Of a stretch of 64,000 nucleotides of DNA, positions 1 through 9,941 are shown piece by piece. Below the pieces are notes generated by a model, which worked only from the letters and a program-made list of their open reading frames with translations, searched no databases and was not told the DNA's origin. A program made the translations under genes and the position numbers. The number at the start of each line of letters is the position of its first letter. Position 1 is the first letter of the stretch. The DNA is from Prochlorococcus sp. AG-347-L02 (GTDB lineage: Bacteria; Cyanobacteriota; Cyanobacteriia; PCC-6307; Cyanobiaceae), in assembly GCA_003281255.1 (NCBI GenBank), contig QCCL01000008.1:20963-84962 (forward strand). The letters are read 5' to 3'.

Positions 1-840
1 GATTTTTCTTTAGTTTCTAATGGGGATGTTGTTATACTCCCTGCTTTCGGAGCTACTGTTCAAGAAATGAAACTCTTGCATGAGAAAGGGTGTCATATCA
101 TTGATACAACTTGTCCATGGGTTTCAAAGGTTTGGCATACAGTTGAAAAACATAAAAAACATGTTTTCACATCTATTATTCACGGAAAATTTAAACACGA
201 AGAGACTCTCGCTACAAGTTCATTTGCAGGTAAATATTTAGTTGTACTTGATCTAGAAGAAGCGAACTACGTTTCTGAATATATTCTGGGGAGAGGTAAT
301 AGAAATGAGTTTATGAACAAATTTGCTAAAGCTTGTTCTAATGGATTTGATCCTGATAAAGATTTAGATAGAGTGGGAGTTGCAAATCAGACAACTATGC
401 TTAAGAGCGAAACTGAGGAAATTGGAAAGGTTTTTGAAAGGACTATGTTAAAGAAATTTGGACCAGAAAATTTAAATAGTCACTTTTTAGCTTTTAATAC
501 TATTTGTGATGCAACTGAAGAAAGGCAAGATGCAATGTTCTCTTTGGTTGATGAAGACCTTGATATTTTAGTAGTTATTGGAGGCTTCAATTCTTCTAAT
601 ACTACTCACCTACAAGAAATAGCAATTAATAAAAATATTTCTTCTTTTCACATTGATACGCCAGAGAGGATATCAGTTAAAGAAAACTCAATATTTCATA
701 AACCACTTGGATCAGAATTAGAACTTAAAAATGATTTTCTACCTAGTGGAAAAATTAATGTTGGAATTACCTCAGGTGCATCCACTCCTGATAAGGTAGT
801 TGCGGATGTTATTGAAAAGTTAATTGATATTGCTTCTTGA
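1..840 (+). CDS. ispH: 4-hydroxy-3-methylbut-2-enyl diphosphate reductase (IspH/LytB), 5' truncated by window
   Basis: Last enzyme of the MEP isoprenoid pathway; it reduces HMBPP to IPP and DMAPP, the precursors of carotenoids and the chlorophyll phytyl tail. The reading frame is already open at base 1, so only the C-terminal 279 residues are here; the methionine at base 67 is internal. Two of the three family [4Fe-4S] cysteines are visible, in TTCPWV (C38 of the fragment) and NTICDAT (C169); the first lies upstream of the window. The C-terminal [13 protein letters not shown] is typical of LytB. The insert-bearing length fits the plant/cyanobacterial form. Confidence 0.95.
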   Translation, partial: DFSLVSNGDVVILPAFGATVQEMKLLHEKGCHIIDTTCPWVSKVWHTVEKHKKHVFTSIIHGKFKHEETLATSSFAGKYLVVLDLEEANYVSEYILGRGNRNEFMNKFAKACSNGFDPDKDLDRVGVANQTTMLKSETEEIGKVFERTMLKKFGPENLNSHFLAFNTICDATEERQDAMFSLVDEDLDILVVIGGFNSSNTTHLQEIAINKNISSFHIDTPERISVKENSIFHKPLGSELELKNDFLPSGKINVGITSGASTPDKVVADVIEKLIDIAS

Positions 841-943
841 ATTTGTTATTCATTTATAAATTTGCTTAGTTTTTTTAATTTATTAGTCAGATAATTCCAA
901 AAGATCTACTTTATTAACTAGAATAATGAAAAATTAATGAAGT

Positions 944-1504
944 ATGGAAGACAAAGCACAAACTAATCAGGTTCAAACTGCAAGTATGAATAGAACTAAA
1001 GCGCCACAAAAAGTTGAAGTTGTAGTAGCCAATTCATCTTCAGGGTCAGAAGTAAATATCCTTGGAGAACTATCGATTTTTGTTTTAAGAATAGGTTTTT
1101 GTGCTTTGATGATTCATCATGGCCTAGAAAAACTACAGGATCCGCAGGGTTTTGCCGAGTTTGTAGTTGGTAAGTATTTCCCATTTTTGCCTGGTGATCC
1201 TGTTATTTGGACTTTTGGAGCAGCAATTACTCAACTGGTATGCCCAGTTGGATTAGCTTTAGGGATTTTTGCGAGACTTTCTTCTCTTGGTCTATTCTCC
1301 ACCATGGCATTTGCAGTTTATTTTCATCTCCTTGATACTGGACTAGAAGGTTTTCCTCTGGCAGTGGTTGAAAGTCATAATTATGCTTTCGAATTGTCTT
1401 TTATTTATGGGGCTATTTCTCTCTACTTTCTATGTGCAGGTCCAGGCAGGTTATCTTTATTCAGAAAAACTAACAAGATTACATATTATCCAAAATCAAC
1501 ATAA
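944..1504 (+). CDS. DoxX family membrane protein
   Basis: A 186-residue protein with a polar N-terminal tail of about 45 residues followed by four hydrophobic stretches. Around residues 50-65 it reads LRIGFCALMIHHGLEKLQDP, and further on it has the Gly-rich transmembrane segments typical of DoxX/SURF4-like proteins. The substrate and reaction are not known from sequence; family members include thiosulfate:quinone oxidoreductase subunits and uncharacterised redox-linked membrane proteins. The ATG start has no close alternative. It lies between ispH and the convergent purH and ends one base before the purH stop codon. Confidence 0.8.
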   Translation: MEDKAQTNQVQTASMNRTKAPQKVEVVVANSSSGSEVNILGELSIFVLRIGFCALMIHHGLEKLQDPQGFAEFVVGKYFPFLPGDPVIWTFGAAITQLVCPVGLALGIFARLSSLGLFSTMAFAVYFHLLDTGLEGFPLAVVESHNYAFELSFIYGAISLYFLCAGPGRLSLFRKTNKITYYPKST

Positions 1505-1505
1505 T

Positions 1506-3059
1506 TTAGTGTAAAAAGTGTCTTTTTTGCGTAAATACCATTGAGATTCCTTTTAAATTACACATATCAATACTTTCTTGGTCTCTTACACTTCCTCCTG
1601 GTTGAATAATAGCTTTTATTCCATATTCATTTGCTAGTTCTACAGTATCTGCAAATGGAAAAAAACCATCGCTGGCCAAGACAGCATCAGAACATAACCT
1701 TCCAGCTGCATTTAATGCAATTCTTGCTGCTCCAACTCTATTCATTTGTCCAGCTCCAATTCCAATAGTTTTTTGGTCTTTTGCAATAACAATTGCATTA
1801 GATTTCACGTGTTTACAAATTCTCCATGCAAAATTTAGATCTAAGTTAATTTGGCGACTCGGATTTTTATTAGTTACTGAAATCCAATTTTCGTTTTTTT
1901 CTTCACTATCGTCATTATCTTGTACTAGTAATCCTCCCATTATTGATTTAGTAGAATTTTGATTTTTTTTTGGAAGTTGATCTTTTGAAAACTTTAAAAT
2001 TCTTAAATTCTTTTTAACTTTTAAAATTTCTAAAGCTTCCTCATCAAAAGATGGAGCGACGACACACTCTAAGAAAATATCTTTGAGGTGAATTGCGGTC
2101 TCACCATCGACATTTGAATTAAAAGCAACTATTCCTCCAAATGCACTAACAGAGTCGCATTCCAAGGCATTCAAAAATGCTTTAGAAGCTGAATTACTTA
2201 TAGAGGCACCACAAGGATTATTGTGTTTTAAAATAACAGAGGCAAACATGTCGGTTGTAAGTTCATCTTTTTCTGTGTAGCCAAATTCTAAAACTGTTGA
2301 AAGTGCCGACTCTAGATCTAATAGATTGTTATAACTTAAGTCTTTTCCTTGTAATTGTTCTGCTGAGTTCCATCCAATGTTACTAAAACCATACCAGAAA
2401 GCTTTTTGATGTGGATTCTCACCATATCTTAAGGTTTTGATTAGTGGATAAGATTCAATATATTTGGAAGATTGTAAATCTCTTTCTTTTCTTATCCAAT
2501 TAGATATTGCAGTGTCATAGTCTGCTGTGTGTTGAAAAGCTTCAAGAGCTAATTTTGCTTTATATGAGTCTTTCAATTCACCTTTTTTACTTTCTTCAAG
2601 AAAATTTTGATACTGACTAGGATCTACTAAAACGGAAACATCTTTATGATTTTTAGCTGCAGAACGAATCATAGATGGCCCTCCGATATCGATATTTTCA
2701 ATAACGTCTTCCCATTTAGCTCCCTGATCGACTGTTTTTTTAAAAGGATATAAATTTACAACTACTAAGTCAATTAACTCAAGATTGTTAGCTTCTATAT
2801 CTTTTTTATGTTCCTCATCAGTTCTGTTAGCTAGAATTCCCCCGTGTATTTTTGGATGTAAAGTTTTAACTCTTCCTCCAAGAATTTCTGGAGAATTAGT
2901 AAAATCAGCAACTTTAACAACTGGAATTTTAGCCTCTATAAGATGCTTTGCAGTTCCTCCACTTGATAAAATTTTATAATTAAATTGTTCTACCAATTCC
3001 TTACAAAACGGGATTATATTTTTTTTATCAGAGACACTTACTAAAGCTAATGGAGACAT
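1506..3059 (-). CDS. purH: Bifunctional AICAR formyltransferase / IMP cyclohydrolase
   Basis: Catalyses the last two steps of de novo purine synthesis, formylating AICAR with 10-formyl-THF and closing the ring to IMP. The 517 residues match the full family length. The N-terminal third is the MGS-like cyclohydrolase domain (ALVSVSDKKNI, GGTAKHLIEA, GGRVKTLHPKIHGGIL). The C-terminal two thirds are the transformylase domain, with the catalytic KHNNPCG motif and the closing segment EYGIKAIIQPGGSVRDQ. It faces the esterase gene divergently across a 33-base gap, so the promoters must be very compact. Confidence 0.97.
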   Translation of the reverse strand: MSPLALVSVSDKKNIIPFCKELVEQFNYKILSSGGTAKHLIEAKIPVVKVADFTNSPEILGGRVKTLHPKIHGGILANRTDEEHKKDIEANNLELIDLVVVNLYPFKKTVDQGAKWEDVIENIDIGGPSMIRSAAKNHKDVSVLVDPSQYQNFLEESKKGELKDSYKAKLALEAFQHTADYDTAISNWIRKERDLQSSKYIESYPLIKTLRYGENPHQKAFWYGFSNIGWNSAEQLQGKDLSYNNLLDLESALSTVLEFGYTEKDELTTDMFASVILKHNNPCGASISNSASKAFLNALECDSVSAFGGIVAFNSNVDGETAIHLKDIFLECVVAPSFDEEALEILKVKKNLRILKFSKDQLPKKNQNSTKSIMGGLLVQDNDDSEEKNENWISVTNKNPSRQINLDLNFAWRICKHVKSNAIVIAKDQKTIGIGAGQMNRVGAARIALNAAGRLCSDAVLASDGFFPFADTVELANEYGIKAIIQPGGSVRDQESIDMCNLKGISMVFTQKRHFLH

Positions 3060-3092
3060 TATGGGAAAGTATACCTACTTAAGAATATAAAC

Positions 3093-3710
3093 ATGAAATA
3101 TGCCATCAATCATGAATTTGTCTCGATTAGCTCTCAAACTGCAACTCATAGAATTATTTTGATGCATGGTTGGGGAGCTGATTCAGATGACCTTTTAACA
3201 TTTGGAAAGGAGATGACTGAAAAAATAAATCATGATTTTGAGGTAATTTCATTGAGAGCGCCTGGATTACACCCAAGTGGTCAGGGAAGACAGTGGTATG
3301 GATTATACCCACATGATTGGAATGGAGCTGAGCTTGAAGTAAATAAACTTTTAGTTACATTAAAAAAATTTGACACTAATCAGATTCCACTAAGAAAAAC
3401 AATTTTGTTGGGGTTCTCTCAGGGGGCGGCAATGGCAATTGATGCGGGATTAAAGTTAAATTTTGGATTAATTGTTGCTTGTAGTGGTTATCCTCATCCC
3501 AACTGGGTCCCGGGAGAAAAAATCTCGCCATTGATTATTAGTCATGGTTTATTAGATGAAGTTGTGCCCATAGATGCTTCTAGGACTATTTATGAAAAGG
3601 TAAAAAGTAAGTCTTCTAAATTTTGTAAATTATTAGAATTCGATGGATTTCATCAAATTGATTCAAATTTAATTAATTTTATAAGTTCAAATATAAGTAA
3701 TATTTTTTAA
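3093..3710 (+). CDS. Alpha/beta-hydrolase, carboxylesterase/phospholipase family
   Basis: A 205-residue serine hydrolase of the abhydrolase_2 (carboxylesterase / acyl-protein thioesterase-like) family. The nucleophile elbow GFSQGAA places the catalytic serine at S109; the acid is probably D155 in HGLLDEVVP and the base H187 in DGFHQID. An HGWGADSDDL segment near residue 25 forms the oxyanion-hole strand. There is no signal peptide, so it should be cytoplasmic. The physiological ester is unknown. Its stop codon overlaps the stop of the convergent DUF3155 gene by four bases. Confidence 0.85.
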   Translation: MKYAINHEFVSISSQTATHRIILMHGWGADSDDLLTFGKEMTEKINHDFEVISLRAPGLHPSGQGRQWYGLYPHDWNGAELEVNKLLVTLKKFDTNQIPLRKTILLGFSQGAAMAIDAGLKLNFGLIVACSGYPHPNWVPGEKISPLIISHGLLDEVVPIDASRTIYEKVKSKSSKFCKLLEFDGFHQIDSNLINFISSNISNIF

Positions 3711-4075
3711 ACAAAAGCATATTCATATTCTTCAATCTCTTCCCAATCATCTGCAGTAAGTTCTAGACCCTCAAATATTTTTTCTTCACCAATTCCTTCA
3801 ACTACAACTTTTAGTGATGGAAATAGAAAATGATTTTCTTCAGCATATTGGGCGCTAAATAACCCTTTTTCACCCCAAAAAAACCTATCGGTCGTATGTT
3901 CATTTCTTCTGACATTGAAAACTGATGGCGCAGAGAGACCATTTTCAGCTATGAATCTTCTTGCTGCTGTAACTGGTTTATGTTTGCCAGTTTCGATATG
4001 ATAAATAGGTACATGTGCCATTACTCTTTGGCCAGCCAATCTTCTTCTGCTGATTCTTTTTCTTTTTTTTGACAT
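3707..4075 (-). CDS. DUF3155 family protein
   Basis: A 122-residue cyanobacterial protein of unknown function that I recognise as DUF3155. The N-terminus is strongly basic (KKRKRISRRRLAGQR) and the C-terminus strongly acidic (ADDWEEIEEYEYAFV), giving a marked charge asymmetry. There is no membrane segment or catalytic motif. The basic tail could suggest nucleic-acid contact, but that is inference only. The upstream gap of about 250 bases holds its promoter and that of the divergent histidine kinase. Confidence 0.8.
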   Translation of the reverse strand: MSKKRKRISRRRLAGQRVMAHVPIYHIETGKHKPVTAARRFIAENGLSAPSVFNVRRNEHTTDRFFWGEKGLFSAQYAEENHFLFPSLKVVVEGIGEEKIFEGLELTADDWEEIEEYEYAFV

Positions 4076-4327
4076 TGATTGGTACTCCTGAAATTATTAA
4101 TGAGATTAGTCTTATTTATTTTTACTAATCTTATATATGTGATTTTAAATTCACTTCAAATTACATAGAGGACCCATCAACCCCTGATGTAGCTTAAAAT
4201 ATGATTAAATATTCATATTTAAGGCTGGCTATTGTCAGACCTCTTTATATATCTTAATACTTTTTTCATATTTTACAAGCCCTTTTCAATTTTTTTCTAA
4301 AAAAAATTACTCAAAATTTCATTAATT
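4076..4327. other. Divergent intergenic region, no gene seen
   Basis: AT-rich spacer of about 250 bases between the DUF3155 gene and the histidine kinase gene. I see no ORF of useful length. Two short hairpin-capable segments stand out: CATCA-ACCCC-TGATG near 4177-4192, and an imperfect stem around 4221-4243 (AGGCTGGC with a TATT loop). They may belong to 5' leaders or a small RNA, but nothing confirms this. Confidence 0.35.
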
Positions 4328-5464
4328 ATGAATCTTTCAAAAAAATTTGAAGAACTAATTAATAAACAGCTAGAGAGTTTTGGTTGCTCAATGGGCGTGA
4401 CAAATTTAGTTATGTATCTTGCTTCAGCTAAGCAAGGAACTAAAGCATCTTTTGAAATGATTGGTCAATGGCCACAAATTGATAGGCTACTTACATCAAT
4501 AGAAGATGATCCTTCACTAAAAGTTTCATCGCCTAATAGAAGATGGTACCCGCTTCAAGAAAACGACATTTTACTTGGCGTTCTTAGGGTAGAAACTGAT
4601 TTGGAAGGGGGGAATTGGCCAGTAACTCTTGATTCTAGATTAAAAGCGCTTTCAATATCTTTAGCTAAGTGCGTCTCTATCGAATTAGAACGTCAAAATA
4701 AAAATGAGGAAATCAATTATTTAAAAAATCAGGTCAATGCCATAATCCATCAATTAAGGAATCCATTGGCCGCAATTAGGACATATGCAAAATTACTAAT
4801 AAAAAGACTTGGTTCAGATGATGATTCTATTGAAATAGTCGAACGCATGATAATAGAGCAAAAACAAATTAATCAATATATGGATTCTTTTGCGCAATTA
4901 AATTCACCTATTCAACTTCCTCTGGAAATTGGAGACGAAAGATTATTATTACCACCAAATTTAGATAATAAAAAGGACATAACTGTTAAGAGTTTATTGA
5001 GGCCAATATTAGAAAGGGGTAAAGCTAATGCGGACTTAGAAAATAGAGATTGGACTGAACCTTCTCTTTGGCCAGATTGGACTATTTCTCCATTGAAGGC
5101 AAAATATGCTGTAATTGCTGAAATTGTGGCCAATTTATTAGAAAATGCGTTTAAATATGCCCAAAAAGATGCTGAAATTGGACTTGCAATTATGAGTAAT
5201 GGACTATGTATATTTGATGATGGTAAAAAAATAAACAAAAATGAAAAAGAGAAAATTTTTGAAAAAGGTTTTAGAGGATCTGCCGCTAAAAAGAAGGACG
5301 GTACTGGAGTGGGACTTTTTTTGGCGAGGAAATTAGCAAAACAAATTGGAGGAGATTTGAGATTGCTGGAAAATAACTCGATTGATAATACAGAGAAAAC
5401 AAAAAATCTTAAGAAGAAAAATATTTTCTATCTTGAACTACCTATAAAAGAATTGCATGCATAA
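4328..5464 (+). CDS. Sensor histidine kinase with GAF-like N-terminus (Hik2/CSK-like)
   Basis: A 378-residue soluble two-component sensor. Residues 1 to about 120 form a GAF-like sensory region without membrane segments. The H-box IIHQLRNPLAAIRTYAK carries the phosphoacceptor H141. The ATPase part has the N-box NLLENAFKYA, a G1 box IFDDGKKI and the G2 box GTGVGLFLARKLA. The soluble GAF-HisKA layout and the H-box resemble cyanobacterial Hik2 and the chloroplast sensor kinase CSK, which are redox sensors of photosynthetic electron transport; that identity is inferred. No response regulator is adjacent. The 3' end overlaps the convergent cobS by 23 bases. Confidence 0.85.
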   Translation: MNLSKKFEELINKQLESFGCSMGVTNLVMYLASAKQGTKASFEMIGQWPQIDRLLTSIEDDPSLKVSSPNRRWYPLQENDILLGVLRVETDLEGGNWPVTLDSRLKALSISLAKCVSIELERQNKNEEINYLKNQVNAIIHQLRNPLAAIRTYAKLLIKRLGSDDDSIEIVERMIIEQKQINQYMDSFAQLNSPIQLPLEIGDERLLLPPNLDNKKDITVKSLLRPILERGKANADLENRDWTEPSLWPDWTISPLKAKYAVIAEIVANLLENAFKYAQKDAEIGLAIMSNGLCIFDDGKKINKNEKEKIFEKGFRGSAAKKKDGTGVGLFLARKLAKQIGGDLRLLENNSIDNTEKTKNLKKKNIFYLELPIKELHA

Positions 5465-6182
5465 ACAACATTGCAGTTTCAACGAGTACAACACTTGCAC
5501 CGCATGCATCTCCATTGAAGCCTCCAATTTTATTACCTAGTATGTGTGGGATAAAATAGCTTAGAAAAATACCAATCAAAATAAGAATTAAAAATTTAAT
5601 TAATATTGCTTGGGATGTAATTGAAACAAATTGGTATGCAATAAAAATTAAAAGAAAAATCATGGAGATCAAAGATTCTTTTTTAAATCCATTCCAAAAC
5701 TTTTTGTGACTAATAGATTTTTTCTTATAACTCATATATTTAAACTTTTCTATAAAAAATAAATTTGAAAATCTCCCCCAAAATAAGCAGATAGGTAAAA
5801 CAAAAATTATTAGGTTTTGAATTTTCAGTATGCAAGCAATTTGAATTAAAGTTATAAAAACTAAGGCTTGAACGCCAAAGGAACCAACTTTACTGTCTTT
5901 CATTGCTTTTAAACGTCTCTTTTTACCTGCAAAAATACCATCGAAAGTATCCATTAAACCATCGAGGTGTAGACCACCAGTAATTAAATATCCCGAAGCC
6001 AAACAAATTAATGCAGATGCATAAATTGACCAAGAATTTGTTCTTAAAAAAAGAAAAATATAACTCTGTATTGTTCCGATAAAAAATCCCAAAGGCGGCG
6101 CAAATTGTGCAATATTTTTAAATTCGGGATTAATTAAGGGTATCTTTGGAAATGTCGTATAGAAAATCCAAGAACCTGCCAA
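5442..6182 (-). CDS. cobS: Adenosylcobinamide-GDP ribazoletransferase (cobalamin synthase)
   Basis: Integral membrane enzyme joining adenosylcobinamide-GDP to alpha-ribazole late in B12 (pseudocobalamin in these organisms) synthesis. The 246 residues contain several hydrophobic helices and the family signature GGLHLDGLMDTFDG near residues 70-85, with further Asp-rich motif GGFNGDACGAS near the C-terminus. Length is normal for CobS. It lies alone, convergent to the histidine kinase with a 23-base overlap and divergent from tgt. Confidence 0.92.
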   Translation of the reverse strand: MAGSWIFYTTFPKIPLINPEFKNIAQFAPPLGFFIGTIQSYIFLFLRTNSWSIYASALICLASGYLITGGLHLDGLMDTFDGIFAGKKRRLKAMKDSKVGSFGVQALVFITLIQIACILKIQNLIIFVLPICLFWGRFSNLFFIEKFKYMSYKKKSISHKKFWNGFKKESLISMIFLLIFIAYQFVSITSQAILIKFLILILIGIFLSYFIPHILGNKIGGFNGDACGASVVLVETAMLFMHAILL

Positions 6183-6280
6183 ATTTTTTATTAAATATTT
6201 TTTGATGAGATATAAATAGATTCAATATTCAATAATAGGCTAGATTAATGAAAAAGGATCAAAAAATTTTATAAATTATC

Positions 6281-7399
6281 GTGTTTGAATTTGAAATTAC
6301 ATCGAATTGCAGTAATACAGAGGCAAGAACTGGTATATTTCATACACCTAATGGTGAGGTAAATACGCCAAAATTTATGCCTGTGGGTACTTTGGCAACG
6401 GTTAAAGGAATTTCATCTAAGCAGTTAACCTCCACAGGATCTGAAATGATTCTCTCAAATACCTTTCATCTTCATTTACAACCTGGAGAAAAATTAGTTA
6501 AAGAATCTGGCGGTATACATAAGTTCATGAATTGGCCTAAGCCTATTCTTACTGATTCAGGAGGATATCAAGTTTTTAGTTTGGCTAAATTAAACAATAT
6601 TTCTGATAAAGGAGTGGAATTTAAAAATCCAAGAGATGGTAGTCATGTATTTTTATCACCTGAAAAAGTAATACAAATTCAAATGGATCTTGGATCGGAT
6701 GTTGCGATGGCTTTTGATCATTGTCCTCCCCATACAGCTAGCGAAAATGATATTGAGGACTCTTTACAAAGAACTCATTCATGGTTGCAAAAATGTGTCG
6801 AGACTCATCAGAAATCTAATCAAGCACTATTCGGTATAGTTCAAGGCGGTAGGTATCCGAGATTGAGGGAATATAGCGCAAAATATACGAGTTCTTTTGA
6901 TCTGCCTGGAATAGCAGTGGGAGGTGTTAGTGTTGGCGAGGCAGTTGAAGAAATACATAGTGTAATTAATTACGTCCCGAAATTCTTACCAATAAATAAA
7001 CCAAGATATTTAATGGGAATTGGCTCGTTAAGAGAAATTTCTTTAGCTGTTGCTAATGGATTCGATATATTTGACTGTGTTTTGCCTACAAGACTAGGAA
7101 GACATGGGACTGCATTTTTTAATGATGAAAGATTGAATTTGCGAAATGCTCGATATAAAAATGACTTTTCTCCAATTGACAAAACTTGTAAATGCGAGAC
7201 ATGTAAATCCTATTCTCGAGCATATTTGCATCATCTAATTAGAAATGACGAAATATTAGGCCTAACTCTCATAAGTTTGCATAATATTGCTCATTTAATA
7301 AGATTTACCAATGCAATTTCTACTGCAATTAGAGATAATTGTTTTACAAATGATTTCGCTCCTTGGAAAACATCCTCTAATGCTCACTATACGTGGTAG
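6281..7399 (+). CDS. tgt: tRNA-guanine transglycosylase
   Basis: Exchanges guanine 34 for a queuosine precursor in tRNAs with GUN anticodons. The 372-residue protein has the TIM-barrel motifs [12 protein letters not shown] (active-site Asp) and [13 protein letters not shown] (catalytic Asp and base-recognition segment), and the zinc site [17 protein letters not shown] near the C-terminus. The start is a GTG at 6281, in frame with the conserved N-terminal strand FEFEITSNC; no ATG fits better. psbK follows 34 bases downstream on the same strand. Confidence 0.95.
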   Translation: MFEFEITSNCSNTEARTGIFHTPNGEVNTPKFMPVGTLATVKGISSKQLTSTGSEMILSNTFHLHLQPGEKLVKESGGIHKFMNWPKPILTDSGGYQVFSLAKLNNISDKGVEFKNPRDGSHVFLSPEKVIQIQMDLGSDVAMAFDHCPPHTASENDIEDSLQRTHSWLQKCVETHQKSNQALFGIVQGGRYPRLREYSAKYTSSFDLPGIAVGGVSVGEAVEEIHSVINYVPKFLPINKPRYLMGIGSLREISLAVANGFDIFDCVLPTRLGRHGTAFFNDERLNLRNARYKNDFSPIDKTCKCETCKSYSRAYLHHLIRNDEILGLTLISLHNIAHLIRFTNAISTAIRDNCFTNDFAPWKTSSNAHYTW

Positions 7400-7433
7400 C
7401 GTCTTATCATAATTAATTAAATTATCAAAAAAG

Positions 7434-7574
7434 GTGCTCACTCTATTTAATACATTCGCTGAATTGCCCGAGGCTTACAAAGCCTTTGCTCCAACTGTTG
7501 ATGTTCTTCCACTTATTCCTTTATTTTTCTTTTTATTGGTATTTGTTTGGCAAGCTGCAGTTGGATTTAAATAA
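7434..7574 (+). CDS. psbK: Photosystem II protein K
   Basis: Short 46-residue gene. It encodes a cleavable N-terminal leader followed by the mature PsbK region, with the conserved core [20 protein letters not shown] and the end AAVGFK. PsbK is a single-helix subunit on the CP43 side of PSII. The start is a GTG preceded by the purine run AAAAAAGG. It follows tgt closely and may be co-transcribed, though a separate promoter in the 34-base gap is possible. Confidence 0.95.
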   Translation: MLTLFNTFAELPEAYKAFAPTVDVLPLIPLFFFLLVFVWQAAVGFK

Positions 7575-7599
7575 AATTCTTTTAGTTTAGATTGTTTTA

Positions 7600-8604
7600 T
7601 TAGAAGGGATTTTCAAGTAAAATCGCATCTCCAGAATTATCTACAGCACTCTCTATAAAATCAGCAATTTTTAATGCCCTTGAGGCTTGCTCACCGTCTA
7701 CCTCAGGCATCTCTTTGCCCTGAACGCATTTAAGAAAATGCTCCAGTTCTGCATAAAGAGGTTCAATGGAGGTTGTGCTAACTTCTTCGACATATCCATC
7801 ATTTCTATAAACTAATTCTCCATGCTCTGCTGTGTACGATTCATGAGACTTTCGATGGATTTGTAAAGAGTGATTTAAGAAATCAGTTTCTACTAAGCCA
7901 TTTTGGCAGTGAGCACTTAAATTTCTAATTTTTTTGTGACTCATTTTGCTTGCAGTTAGGCTTGCAATAACATTATTTTTAAAAACTAAAGTAGCATTGA
8001 CATAATCTATTAATCCTTCACTATTTCTTCCTCCAACTGCTGCTAATTTTTGTATTTTTGAGTTTACAAGCTCCAAAATAAGATCAATGTCATGAATCAT
8101 TAAATCCATTACTACAGATACATCATTTGCTCTATCTGCATGAGGACTGTGCCTCCTTGCTTCTAAAACAACAATTTCTTCATTATTTACTATTTTATTT
8201 AATTCTCTAAAAGCAGGATTAAATCTTTCAATATGTCCAACTTGTAATAGACAGTTACTTGCATTAGCCGCCTCTATTAAAGATTTTGCTTCCAACTCGT
8301 TAGCGGCAATTGGCTTTTCAATGAGAACGTTAGCACCTCCCTTAAGGCAATCTAGTCCTACTTTGTGATGAAGAAGTGTTGGGACAGCAATACAGATAGC
8401 ATCAACTTTTGGAATTAAGTCCTTATAATTTTTGAACCATTCACATTGAAATTGATCAATAGCTAATTTACCTCTCTCTTCATTTGGATCTGCGACTCCA
8501 ATGAGTTGCGCATCTTTGAGTAAACTTAGTACTCGAGCATGATGCCAGCCCATATTCCCTATACCTATGACTCCAACCTTTACGGGTGATGAGGTTGGTT
8601 GCAT
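7600..8604 (-). CDS. Gfo/Idh/MocA family oxidoreductase
   Basis: NAD(P)-dependent dehydrogenase of 334 residues. The Rossmann fold begins with VGVIGIGNMGWHHARVL near residue 10, and the family EKP motif is in NVLIEKPIAANELEA near residue 95. The C-terminal part is the usual alpha/beta substrate domain with DLMIHDIDLI. Family members oxidise sugars, inositols or UDP-sugar acids, and the sequence alone does not fix the substrate. It is 50 bases downstream of the CNNM-type gene on the same strand, so co-transcription is possible. Confidence 0.85.
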   Translation of the reverse strand: MQPTSSPVKVGVIGIGNMGWHHARVLSLLKDAQLIGVADPNEERGKLAIDQFQCEWFKNYKDLIPKVDAICIAVPTLLHHKVGLDCLKGGANVLIEKPIAANELEAKSLIEAANASNCLLQVGHIERFNPAFRELNKIVNNEEIVVLEARRHSPHADRANDVSVVMDLMIHDIDLILELVNSKIQKLAAVGGRNSEGLIDYVNATLVFKNNVIASLTASKMSHKKIRNLSAHCQNGLVETDFLNHSLQIHRKSHESYTAEHGELVYRNDGYVEEVSTTSIEPLYAELEHFLKCVQGKEMPEVDGEQASRALKIADFIESAVDNSGDAILLENPF

Positions 8605-8654
8605 AATTTAAAATCCATATATTTATTATCATTATCCTCTATGGGGAGTCACAT

Positions 8655-9923
8655 TTAGCTTTTGGGAAGGATTATTTTAACACGATCAATTTTTGGACCT
8701 GACATAGAAATAACTTCAAATTTAATGTTATTAAAATCTAAAACGTCACCAATTTTTGGAACCATTTGAAATTTTTCTAACATAAATCCAGCAAGAGTAT
8801 GATAATCAGGACCTTCTGGAATAGAACATCCTAACTTTTTATTGATTTCAATAATTTCTGATTTTCCAGCTATTGACCATTTTTTAGAGAAATTATCTAA
8901 CATTCTCATGTCTGAATAAATTCTATTATTGAGCATTTCCTCTCCAACTATTTCGCCATTTAGATCAGCTGCAGTTATAAGTCCCTCTGTTCCACCGTGT
9001 TCATCAACTACTAGTAAGAACGGATTGTAGTCTCTTACTATTGGAAATATTTCTGCTAGTGAACATGTTTCTATTATTTTTGTTACGGGTAAAAGGAATG
9101 GCTCTAATAAAGTATCAGCTTCCATTTCACCTTTTGATATTGGTTTAGCTAGATACCGCAAATCTAATACACCTAATACATCATCTAAAGACTCACCAAT
9201 TACAAAGAAGCGAGCATGTCGAGTTTTATCTACTTGTTTCATAAGTTCTGAAAAGGTTATATTTTTTGGCAAAGTTACCATTTCAGATCTTGGAATCATC
9301 ACTTCTTTAACCTGTGTATCTTTTAAAGCAAAAACTCCTTCAAGAATATTCTTTTCATCTGGCTTTAAACCTGTTACGTTATCTGTTTCTATAAGAGTTT
9401 CTAATTCTCCAGCAGATAAACCCGAGTTTAAAGAATCCCATTTGTTATTTAAATTGAACAAGCCTAAACAGGCGCTAGCAAAAAATTCTATTATTTTCAC
9501 TATTGGATTCATAGCTTTTCTTACTGCATCGAATATAGTAGTTAACCTTAATGCAGCAGATTCTGGATTATTAATTACTAAAGCTTTTGGAATTAGTCCA
9601 GAAATAAGAGTAACAACTAAAACAACAAATAAAAATAATAGAAGATCATAAAATCTATTTGATAAAATATTGCTTTTCCAATAATCATTAGCGAGGTTAT
9701 TGCTTAGCCATCCAATTGAAATTAATGAAATTGTGACTCCAAATTGAGAAGCAATTAATGAAGATCTAAAGCGTTTTTGAATTTTTAAAATTGAAAATGC
9801 TCCTTTCTTTTTTTCTTCTATTAACCTTAAAACTTTGCTTGGCCTTATTAATAAAAAAGAGAGTTCACTCGCTGCGAAAAAAGCTGGTAAAAATAAAAGA
9901 AATAAAAGTAGAGTTATTTTCAT
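8655..9923 (-). CDS. CNNM/CorC-type membrane protein with CBS domains (hemolysin-like)
   Basis: A 422-residue protein with an N-terminal DUF21 membrane domain (several hydrophobic helices in residues 1-150), then two CBS domains around residues 205-325 (VKEVMIPRSEMVTL, then FLLVVDEHGGTEGLITAADL), and a C-terminal CorC_HlyC domain (LDFNNIKFEVISMSGPKI). Proteins of this layout act in or regulate Mg2+ and Co2+ efflux; the hemolysin label is historical. The DEHGGTEGLIT segment is a hallmark of the family. Confidence 0.88.
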   Translation of the reverse strand: MKITLLLFLLFLPAFFAASELSFLLIRPSKVLRLIEEKKKGAFSILKIQKRFRSSLIASQFGVTISLISIGWLSNNLANDYWKSNILSNRFYDLLLFLFVVLVVTLISGLIPKALVINNPESAALRLTTIFDAVRKAMNPIVKIIEFFASACLGLFNLNNKWDSLNSGLSAGELETLIETDNVTGLKPDEKNILEGVFALKDTQVKEVMIPRSEMVTLPKNITFSELMKQVDKTRHARFFVIGESLDDVLGVLDLRYLAKPISKGEMEADTLLEPFLLPVTKIIETCSLAEIFPIVRDYNPFLLVVDEHGGTEGLITAADLNGEIVGEEMLNNRIYSDMRMLDNFSKKWSIAGKSEIIEINKKLGCSIPEGPDYHTLAGFMLEKFQMVPKIGDVLDFNNIKFEVISMSGPKIDRVKIILPKS

Positions 9924-9941
9924 TCAATGACAAATGAATAA

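Noticed and set aside
4912..5238. 108-codon minus-strand frame
   Set aside because: Antisense shadow of the histidine kinase ATPase domain; composition does not look like a protein.
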